From Planctomycetaceae bacterium (lineage in GTDB: Bacteria; Planctomycetota; Planctomycetia; Planctomycetales; Planctomycetaceae): a DNA stretch of 6,980 nt. Under the pieces are notes generated by a model. That model was not told the DNA's origin and ran no database searches. It saw only the letters and a program-made list of their open reading frames with translations. This document shows, in pieces, positions 1 through 5,091 of the stretch (position 1 is the stretch's first letter; every line of letters starts with the position of its first letter). The stretch covers positions 1-6,980 of the forward strand of contig JAJDEK010000515.1 of the NCBI GenBank assembly GCA_029259875.1, given 5' to 3'. The translations under genes and the position numbers were made by a program.

Positions 1-1
1 C

Positions 2-1117
2 GCGACAATGGATACTTCCGATCTGGATGCGGAAGTTGCGAAAGCAAAATTTCGTGTAGAACAATTTGCTAAGAAAATTATTGAACAGGCAGATAACCGT
101 CTGGAAGATAATTCTCTGATACAGTTTGATGAGTTTCTTAAATCGATGGATTTGACTGTCGAGGCAGCCAGCAAACAACAGGATGCCAGTAAAGCAAAAT
201 GGCAGTTTGCCAGAGATGAATTCGACCGTAAGTATGAACTCTTCAAAAAGAAAGCACTCTCTGAAAGCCAACTCAATGAATCTGACTTATTTCGAAAAGA
301 GAGCGAAATCGATTACCAGAAAGATATTTTGACATGGCGTTCTTTGCAGGCCGTTCAAAGTGCCATGCAAATCGGAAAAATTTCGATTTTGAAGTACAAG
401 GAGAAGAAAGTGCTTTCAGAAGCGGTTTTGCAGGAAGAGCGAAAAGAGGCACTCTCACAATTAGAGCAATTACAGCGCGACCGCAACCGGGCAACAATGC
501 ATAGCCCCATTGATGGAACCATTCTTACGAAAAATTATTCAAACGAACGGACGCTCCCTGCCGGTGAAATACTGCTCGAAATTGGGAGACTGGAAAATCT
601 GGAAGTGGAGGCAGACGTGCTTTCCCAGTATGTGGGTAATATCCAAATTGGTTCTCTCGTGGATATCGAAGGGCCGGCAATTGGAAATCAGCCCGTACAG
701 GGAAAAGTAAAACGTATCTATCCCAAAGGCTTCACTAAAATTTCATCACTGGGTGTCGAGCAACAACGAGTCAAAGTCATTATCAGTTTCGACAAGGATA
801 TCTGGAAACAACTAAAACAGCAAAATCGAGACTTGGGGACTGACTTTCGTGTGCGGGTCAAAATCTATACTGAGATTAAAAAAAACGCAGTCAAAGTTTC
901 GAGAGCGGCGCTCTTTCGCAATGGTTCAGGTGACTGGCAGGCCTTTCTCGTGCGAAATAACAAGGCCGTTCTGGTTGATGTCGAACCTGGAGTGATGAAC
1001 GATTTTGACGCGGAAATTCGTTCGGGTGTGAACGCCGGAGATCAACTGATCATTGCGCCGAGCATGAACCTGACACCCGGCCAATACGTTAAGCCCCACA
1101 TCATTAAGAATCTATAA
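2..1117 (+). CDS. HlyD-family membrane-fusion / efflux periplasmic adaptor subunit, 5'-truncated
   Basis: The product is an adaptor that would link an inner-membrane ABC or RND-type exporter to the outer envelope. The reading frame is open to the left edge and the first ATG (position 8) falls inside the conserved 'LDxxDLxAxVAxAK' stretch that follows the first lipoyl half-motif, so the true start and the N-terminal membrane anchor lie outside the window. Counting from that internal Met, residues 7-163 are charged, Gln/Glu/Lys-rich and heptad-like, as expected of the long coiled-coil hairpin. Residues 164-194 (HSPIDGTI ... PAGEILLEIG) are the returning half of the barrel-sandwich (lipoyl) domain. 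Residues 197-295 form the beta-barrel domain, with EADV and G-x-x-VDIEG. Residues 296-365 resemble the membrane-proximal domain, with VSRAALF and GVNAGDQLI. It ends 41 bp from the convergent propeller gene. The transporter genes are presumably upstream, so ABC versus RND partnership cannot be decided here. Confidence 0.88.
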   Translation, partial: ATMDTSDLDAEVAKAKFRVEQFAKKIIEQADNRLEDNSLIQFDEFLKSMDLTVEAASKQQDASKAKWQFARDEFDRKYELFKKKALSESQLNESDLFRKESEIDYQKDILTWRSLQAVQSAMQIGKISILKYKEKKVLSEAVLQEERKEALSQLEQLQRDRNRATMHSPIDGTILTKNYSNERTLPAGEILLEIGRLENLEVEADVLSQYVGNIQIGSLVDIEGPAIGNQPVQGKVKRIYPKGFTKISSLGVEQQRVKVIISFDKDIWKQLKQQNRDLGTDFRVRVKIYTEIKKNAVKVSRAALFRNGSGDWQAFLVRNNKAVLVDVEPGVMNDFDAEIRSGVNAGDQLIIAPSMNLTPGQYVKPHIIKNL

Positions 1118-1158
1118 ACGAACTTTTGAATCTATACTTTTCAAATTTGAATTCAAGA

Positions 1159-2088
1159 TTACTCTTCGCCCCTCACGGTAAATAGCAGGTTCTGACCGTC
1201 GGGAGTGAAGCAGACACCACCGTTCACCTTCCCTTTTACAACCGTCTTAAAAGGTTCGGGAGTTTTGTCTTCAGTCGGATTGAATTGTACTAGTGTCGCT
1301 GGGTTGGAATTGGGGAAGAAAATGATCTTGTCCCCCTGGGGGTGCCACGCAAAATCAGCAGATGGTGCCTTCTTGTTTTTGTAATGAACTTTGAAGCCTT
1401 CCTTCATGCCGGCTGTATTGACTGTGCCGACTTCATAGGTATTGTCCGATGCGTTACGGCCTTTAAAGCAAAGCCAGTTGCTGTCGGGAGACCAGCTCAT
1501 GTTCCAATACAGGTTTGAATAAGGGCTTTCTCCTGCCGGAAACACCATGCTTTTTGTCTCTTCGATTATATCGTAAATTTGGATATTTGCTTTGCCCGAA
1601 TCAAAAATGCTATAAGCAATTTTTCGACCATCGGGTGACCACTGCGCCCCCCAGCCTCGTTCTTGAATCATCTTAAGTTTGGAACCATCTGCATTCATGA
1701 TCACAACACCGTTTGGGGATGGCTGGGAAAAAGCGATTCGTTTTCCACCAGGAGACCAACTGGGCATCGCGCCAGGTCCGATGACTTTCATGTCGCTGCC
1801 ATCAGCATTGGCGACGATGATTTGCACGTTTGCAAAACCTTCACCATTTTGTGACTTCCAGCCGTCAAAGGCCAGTTTCTGACCATCAGATGAGAAAGCA
1901 GGGGAGCCAACATTATGGAATTCACCGGGTACGAGAAAGAGCGTAGCATCTTTTCCGTTCTGATCGGCGATGTAAAATCGAGTCCTGTTGACTTTGGCTT
2001 CTTCGTCTATGGCTACCGAGGAACTACCAAAGTGATGAAGTACTAAACAGGTCGTACAATAGAGACAGGCCAGGACGATTTTTCGCAT
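1159..2088 (-). CDS. Exported TolB/PD40-type six-bladed beta-propeller protein
   Basis: This 309-residue protein has an N-terminal signal peptide: MRK, then a hydrophobic core to about residue 20, with likely cleavage near SSSVA/ID around residues 22-27. The rest is built of WD40-like (PD40) repeats whose hallmark is a 'W/F-S-P-D-G-x-x-I-A-F' strand. Six copies are visible at residues 62-74, 109-120, 148-159, 197-208, 246-258 and 292-303, which suggests a six-bladed propeller. The intervening 'ANADGSD' (93-99) and 'MNADGSK' (131-137) turns are typical of TolB-like blades. There is no peptidase, kinase or other catalytic domain attached, and at this length there is no room for the TolB N-terminal domain, so I do not call it TolB itself. 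The probable role is periplasmic protein binding or scaffolding; the ligand is unknown. The ATG at 2086-2088 is preceded on the - strand by AGAGGA (2095-2100) at 6-nt spacing, supporting this start. It is transcribed away from the DUF1501 gene across a long spacer. Confidence 0.85.
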   Translation of the reverse strand: MRKIVLACLYCTTCLVLHHFGSSSVAIDEEAKVNRTRFYIADQNGKDATLFLVPGEFHNVGSPAFSSDGQKLAFDGWKSQNGEGFANVQIIVANADGSDMKVIGPGAMPSWSPGGKRIAFSQPSPNGVVIMNADGSKLKMIQERGWGAQWSPDGRKIAYSIFDSGKANIQIYDIIEETKSMVFPAGESPYSNLYWNMSWSPDSNWLCFKGRNASDNTYEVGTVNTAGMKEGFKVHYKNKKAPSADFAWHPQGDKIIFFPNSNPATLVQFNPTEDKTPEPFKTVVKGKVNGGVCFTPDGQNLLFTVRGEE

Positions 2089-2141
2089 TGTGAATCCTCT
2101 GGATGTAGTAGTAAAGCGAAGGTCTATTCGTAGCTGTGTGA

Positions 2142-2169
2142 ACTATAGCAGTTTGCGAAACAGGTTGAA
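2142..2169 (-). promoter_or_regulatory. Candidate sigma-70-like promoter for the propeller gene
   Basis: On the - strand a TATAGT -10 element (2142-2147) follows a weak TTCAAC -35 (2164-2169) at 16-bp spacing, about 54 bp ahead of the start codon. Immediately upstream (2172-2184) is an A/T-only tract, AAAAATATTTTTT, resembling an UP element. The -35 matches the consensus at only three positions, so this is a pattern match, not proof. Confidence 0.3.
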
Positions 2170-2653
2170 AGAAAAAATATTTTTCCACAAAAGCTGCAAA
2201 CGTCTTCCTAAACCCTAATGAAGATCATGAATATACATTTCCAATGTGCGAGAATTTTTAATACGATGAATTAAGATATGACTACTTCTCGATGACCACG
2301 CTTTTTACCGCAAGCGAAAACGAATTGATATGAGTTGAACGTAGTTTCATACAAGCTGAAACCACTCTGAAAGCGGTTGATGTCCTGTTTTTGTTGCAAT
2401 GAACAGACCGAACTTTATCGTGCGGCGAATTTCATTATACTCTTTTCCTCTAGAGTTTAAGACGACCTTATCTTGTAGTGTTAACTTAGGCATCGAATAT
2501 CAAAGTGCGTGAATCATTTTGAAGTAACTGTAGTCTGTGAAACGTGATAACAGATAATCGCAGTTTTGTTTCGCGCGCGACGCAGAAGCCAAGGATTTTA
2601 AGCCGCACCAGTAGGCAGTCAAGCTATCTATTTTGAACTAAAAGTTTGCAGTC

Positions 2654-2681
2654 TTGGTTACTAATTGTTAGGATATATAAG
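2654..2681 (+). promoter_or_regulatory. Candidate promoter for the DUF1501 gene
   Basis: A TATAAG -10 element (2676-2681, five of six consensus positions) lies 16 bp downstream of TTGGTT (2654-2659). An overlapping alternative is TTGCAG (2646-2651) with TAGGAT (2669-2674) at 17 bp. Either would start transcription roughly 100 nt ahead of the coding start and place the 2708-2740 stem-loop in the mRNA leader. Confidence 0.35.
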
Positions 2682-2707
2682 CAAACGTTTAAGTGACTTG
2701 GCTTCCT

Positions 2708-2740
2708 GATTCAGTTGATTTATCAAATCAGATCTGAATT
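2708..2740 (+). promoter_or_regulatory. Stem-loop in the leader upstream of the DUF1501 gene
   Basis: A 7-bp outer stem (GATTCAG 2708-2714 with CTGAATT 2734-2740, last pair G-T) encloses a small internal loop and a perfect 6-bp inner stem (TGATTT 2716-2721 with AAATCA 2725-2730) around a 3-nt loop. No T-tract follows on the + strand, so it is not a standard intrinsic terminator. It ends 36 nt before the Shine-Dalgarno of the DUF1501 gene. It could be an mRNA stability or regulatory element, or a dyad operator read at DNA level; the sequence does not decide which. Confidence 0.5.
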
Positions 2741-2776
2741 GAACCCACCTGCCGATCCTTCCTGATGTATTTAACC

Positions 2777-2781
2777 GAGGA
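2777..2781 (+). promoter_or_regulatory. Shine-Dalgarno that fixes the DUF1501 start
   Basis: GAGGA is separated by 7 nt from the ATG at 2789-2791. The in-frame upstream ATG at 2765 has only a CCTTCCTG context with no purine-rich site, so the shorter start is preferred. Confidence 0.7.
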
Positions 2782-2788
2782 CTTGACT

Positions 2789-4165
2789 ATGAGTCGTTCT
2801 TCAAACTCGCTCCAGATAACTCAATCACGGCGTTCATTCCTGCAAGCTGGGTTTCTTACTTTAGGAGGGCTCGGATTGGGAGATTTGCTACGGCTGAGAG
2901 CTTCGGCAGCTTCATCTTCGAAAACGACGCCCGATACATCGGTTATTCTCATCTGGCTACAGGGTGGTCCCAGTCATATGGAAACCTATGATATGAAGCC
3001 CGAGGCTCCGATTGAATATCGTGGGGAGTTCAATCCCATTCATACCAATGTACCGGGTATGGATATTTGTGAGATGCTGCCACTGCATGCGAAAGTAGCG
3101 GATCGGTTTACCATCATTCGTTCGATTTCCCACGGCTTTGCGAATCATGCCGGCGGTGCAGGGCGATTTCTTTCCGGCCGTGATCCATTAAGACCGTTAG
3201 AACGTACTTCTCAGTTTCCCACAATTGGGCCGATTGTTTCACGGATGCGCGATCATGTGAATAATGGCATCCCCAACTACATCGGAAATCAACCGCGTGT
3301 GTATGGTGGAGGAAGTGCCTATCTGGGAGAATCAGCTTTACCATTTGTAGTGGGCTCCGATCCAAACTTGAGTAATTTTCAGGTTCCCAACATCACTATG
3401 GACGACAAGCTCAAGAACCGTCTTGATGATCGAGTCACCCTCTTAGCTTCATTTGACCAGATGCGCCGCGACCTGGATCAAAATGGTTCTTTAAAATCCA
3501 TCGATAAATTTAATAGTCGCGCATTGGATATGCTCACCAGTGATCAAGCCCGTAATGCTTTTGATATGTCGCAGGAAAGTGATGCGACACGCGAAAAATA
3601 TGGTCGTCACAAATGGGGGCAACGTGCCTTACTTGCGCGTAGACTGGTTGAAGCTGGCAGTAGTTTTGTGACGATGCAAATGCAAAACCCCAGTACTCCA
3701 GGTAGTGCGGGAAACTGGGATATCCACGCCGTCAACGGTCACCTCTACGATGATATGCGGGGACGGTTACCAATATTTGACCGTGCGGTTTCTGCTTTAA
3801 TCGAAGATATCTATGAGCGTGGTCTCGATGAAAAAGTGATGGTCATTGTCACGGGAGAGTTTGGCCGCACGCCTCGTATCAATCCTCAAAAGGGAACACG
3901 TTCTAAAATAATGCAACCCGGGCGTGACCATTGGCCTGGTTCGATGTCTGTTCTGGTTTCAGGCGGCGGCATGAAAATGGGGCAGGTCATCGGTTCCACG
4001 ACCGCTAATGGAGCCTACGCCAAGGATAATAAGCTGGATCCCAACGATTTACTGTCAACAGTTTACCGTTTCCTTGGCATCGACCAGAATCATGAATTTC
4101 TCGATCACAGTGGCCGACCCATGCCGATTCTTCCCAAAGGCAAACCGATTGCTGAATTGAGCTAA
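2789..4165 (+). CDS. DUF1501 family protein with Tat signal (alkaline-phosphatase-like fold)
   Basis: From the ATG at 2789 the protein has 458 residues. The start at 2765 would add eight residues, lacks a Shine-Dalgarno and pushes the Tat motif inward. A twin-arginine motif S-R-R-S-F-L-Q (13-19), a Gly/Leu-rich hydrophobic segment (20-34) and an Ala-rich cleavage region near ASAAS (38-42) indicate Tat export in folded form. DUF1501 hallmarks follow: WLQGGPSHMETYDMKP (56-71), RSISHGFANHAGGAGRFLSG (111-130), GNWDIH (308-313), GEFGRTP (356-362) and GRDHWPG (378-384), ending with a YRFLGID segment (426-432). Asp, His and Glu residues in these motifs occupy places comparable to metal-site residues of the alkaline phosphatase/sulfatase superfamily. 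The substrate is unknown, and a hydrolase role is inferred from fold only. In planctomycetes DUF1501 genes often lie beside DUF1549/DUF1553 (PSD1-type) cytochrome-like genes; none is adjacent here. It converges on the lipoprotein gene with 109 bp between. Confidence 0.92.
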   Translation: MSRSSNSLQITQSRRSFLQAGFLTLGGLGLGDLLRLRASAASSSKTTPDTSVILIWLQGGPSHMETYDMKPEAPIEYRGEFNPIHTNVPGMDICEMLPLHAKVADRFTIIRSISHGFANHAGGAGRFLSGRDPLRPLERTSQFPTIGPIVSRMRDHVNNGIPNYIGNQPRVYGGGSAYLGESALPFVVGSDPNLSNFQVPNITMDDKLKNRLDDRVTLLASFDQMRRDLDQNGSLKSIDKFNSRALDMLTSDQARNAFDMSQESDATREKYGRHKWGQRALLARRLVEAGSSFVTMQMQNPSTPGSAGNWDIHAVNGHLYDDMRGRLPIFDRAVSALIEDIYERGLDEKVMVIVTGEFGRTPRINPQKGTRSKIMQPGRDHWPGSMSVLVSGGGMKMGQVIGSTTANGAYAKDNKLDPNDLLSTVYRFLGIDQNHEFLDHSGRPMPILPKGKPIAELS

Positions 4166-4201
4166 GTGTTACGATAGATTCCTATTTGAGTTTATACCGA
4201 A

Positions 4202-4242
4202 ACAAAAAAAGAGTTGACTGAGTTTATACCCAGTCAACTCTT
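4202..4242 (-). terminator. Intrinsic terminator of the lipoprotein gene, possibly bidirectional
   Basis: A perfect 12-bp inverted repeat (4209-4220 with 4231-4242, arms AAGAGTTGACTG / CAGTCAACTCTT) surrounds a 10-nt loop. Read on the - strand, the hairpin starts 32 nt past the lipoprotein stop and runs directly into a T-rich tail (complement of AACAAAAAAA at 4201-4210), the classic layout. On the + strand it is followed only by TTGATTGT, but it may also help stop transcripts from the convergent DUF1501 gene, which ends at 4165. Confidence 0.85.
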
Positions 4243-4274
4243 GATTGTATTGATCAACCCGGAATCGCGGTTTC

Positions 4275-4685
4275 TTATTTCAGGAAGAAATCATCAGGGC
4301 CTTTGTGTGTGTAGTAAGGATACTGCACAACTCCCATCGGTTGGTTTTGTTGAGGGTAAACTGCTGCCGGGGGATTATATTTGTATGTTTGGTAGTTTCT
4401 AGGACGCTGTTTGTGGTTATAGACATTTTTGTGTCCATTGTTCCAACCACGATGTCCTGGAGGACAATATTCGCCAGAATTTCTAAAGCCCACTTGCTGG
4501 ATTGGTGCCTGTTGTCCAGCTTGTTGCTGATGCATGAGTTGCTGGTACTTAACCATTTGGGCCTGTTGCTGCATCATGAACTCTTCGTCGCCCGACTGAC
4601 CTCGAACAATCTGGCTATTTGTGCACCCTACGCATAAAGGTAGAATTAAACATGCTGCCATTGTAACTAACAGTTGAGGTTTCAT
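4275..4685 (-). CDS. Small Gln-rich planctomycete lipoprotein, function unknown
   Basis: This 136-residue protein has a lipoprotein signal peptide: MKPQ, a hydrophobic core (5-17) and a lipobox C-V-G-C with Cys21 as the lipidated residue. The -3 position is Cys rather than the usual Leu (Leu is at -4), so the box is slightly atypical. Next comes 'TNSQIVRGQ' (22-30), then a Gln/Met-rich, probably helical stretch (37-64), a His/Asn/Gly/Arg-rich middle with one further Cys (Cys74; GHRGWNNGHKN 77-87), a Pro/Tyr/Gln section (95-123) and a tail PYYTHKGPDDFFLK (123-136). From memory, a YPYYT-x-KGPDDFF-type tail recurs in small planctomycete lipoproteins, but I cannot check this. No enzymatic motif is present; an envelope-attached structural or binding role is only a guess. 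The ATG is preceded by AAAGGA at 5-nt spacing, and a strong terminator follows the stop. Monocistronic. Confidence 0.8.
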   Translation of the reverse strand: MKPQLLVTMAACLILPLCVGCTNSQIVRGQSGDEEFMMQQQAQMVKYQQLMHQQQAGQQAPIQQVGFRNSGEYCPPGHRGWNNGHKNVYNHKQRPRNYQTYKYNPPAAVYPQQNQPMGVVQYPYYTHKGPDDFFLK

Positions 4686-4726
4686 TGGCTTCCTTTCCCC
4701 CTGAAAATTAAGTGTGAGCAGGTCTA

Positions 4727-4753
4727 CTTTTAAACAGCGACTCTTACTCTCAA
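4727..4753 (-). promoter_or_regulatory. Possible promoter of the lipoprotein gene
   Basis: On the - strand TTGAGA (4748-4753, five of six -35 positions) is followed after 15 bp by TAAAAG (4727-4732, four of six -10 positions), about 42 bp ahead of the start codon. The spacer is short. A perfect TTGACA lies further upstream (4770-4775) but has no -10 at proper distance. Confidence 0.22.
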
Positions 4754-4815
4754 ATATTGGTATCGTTTATGTCAAACGTTGAAAAAGCATCCATTGTCTT
4801 CTAGGAGACCGGACG

Positions 4816-4872
4816 ATGATCGGCAAACGAGTTATTACTTTTATCGGCATGTCTGAGGCAAACAATAGTTAA
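4816..4872 (+). CDS. Possible 18-residue micro-ORF (leader peptide?)
   Basis: ATG at 4816 opens 18 codons (MIGKRVITFIGMSEANNS) ending in TAA. Its support is an AGGAG Shine-Dalgarno at 4803-4807, spaced 8 nt from the ATG, stronger than that of several full-length genes here. An 11-codon frame (4769-4804, MSNVEKASIVF) ends with a TAG that overlaps this AGGAG, a layout compatible with translational coupling, but that first frame has no clear ribosome site. No homologue is recognised, and short frames with a chance SD are common, so this is tentative. Confidence 0.2.
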   Translation: MIGKRVITFIGMSEANNS

Positions 4873-5008
4873 AATCCCCCAGAAAAGGAAAACCGCTATA
4901 ATATTCAAAACTGATCGACCTTGCAGAATCGTCAAAACCGGGATAGATTATCATGGTTTCCTACTCTACGACTTTGTTCGTGTAAACTAGTTAAAGTGGG
5001 TTGTTTTG

Positions 5009-5037
5009 TTGTTTGAGTTTTTTAGGCAAGGCATAGT
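5009..5037 (+). promoter_or_regulatory. Candidate promoter of the TIM-barrel gene
   Basis: TTGTTT (5009-5014) and CATAGT (5032-5037) are spaced 17 bp apart. Transcription would begin near 5044, giving a leader of about 50 nt. Both elements are imperfect. Confidence 0.27.
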
Positions 5038-5076
5038 CGGTGGCAAAGTGCTCATCTTGCTTTGTTATTTGCCAAC

Positions 5077-5083
5077 AAGGGAG
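5077..5083 (+). promoter_or_regulatory. Shine-Dalgarno that fixes a GTG start
   Basis: AAGGGAG lies 8 nt ahead of the GTG at 5092-5094. Upstream in-frame TTG (5062) and GTG (5083) codons lack a purine-rich site, and the GTG at 5083 overlaps this one. Confidence 0.65.
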
Positions 5084-5091
5084 TGTTCGGC

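Larger units (their letters stand above)
2089..2764. other. 676-bp intergenic spacer between divergent genes, no recognisable protein-coding gene
   Basis: No reading frame of useful length with a ribosome-binding site, and no recognisable protein, was seen on either strand, and no tRNA-like fold was found. What it holds: a candidate promoter for the leftward propeller gene (2142-2169); a promoter-like pair on + at 2414-2441; a bulged hairpin at 2540-2566 followed by T-rich sequence; an alternating CG run (2572-2579); a candidate promoter for the rightward DUF1501 gene (2654-2681); and a strong stem-loop (2708-2740) in the probable leader of that gene. The composition is A/T-rich compared with the flanking genes. 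It may be simply a large planctomycete spacer, or it may hide a small RNA. Confidence 0.6.
4686..5091. other. About 400-bp spacer between the divergent lipoprotein and TIM-barrel genes
   Basis: Nothing of ordinary gene length is supported here. The left part should contain the leftward lipoprotein promoter. The middle holds a possible 18-codon micro-ORF (4816-4872) and an isolated perfect TATAAT on + (4897-4902) without a convincing -35. The right part holds a T-rich stretch, a candidate promoter (5009-5037) and, just ahead of the ribosome-binding site, a small inverted repeat GGCAAA (5042-5047) / TTTGCC (5068-5073). A leftward open frame overlapping 4991-5350 lies mostly inside the TIM-barrel gene and has no family resemblance, so it is taken as an artefact. 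Confidence 0.5.

Noticed and set aside
1140..1156. Overlapping palindromes (12 bp at 1140-1151, 10 bp at 1147-1156) between the convergent HlyD and propeller genes
   Set aside because: The sequence is almost all A/T and the stems would be too weak to call a terminator. The palindromes follow easily from base composition.
2434..2439. Perfect TATAAT on the - strand in the long spacer
   Set aside because: The best -35 candidate (TTAAAC) is weak and only 15 bp away. A closer promoter for the propeller gene is more likely.
4305..4637. 110-codon rightward open frame antisense to the lipoprotein gene
   Set aside because: The lipoprotein frame has a signal peptide, lipobox, SD and terminator. The antisense frame is hydrophobic only because it reads Gln/His-rich codons backwards.
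4770..4775. Perfect TTGACA on the - strand upstream of the lipoprotein gene
   Set aside because: At 16-18 bp downstream there is no -10-like hexamer, and the nearest A/T-rich candidate is only about 13 bp away.
4897..4902. Perfect TATAAT on the + strand
   Set aside because: No acceptable -35 lies 15-19 bp upstream (the position holds ATCCCC), and there is no extended -10 TG. It is about 190 bp from the nearest start.
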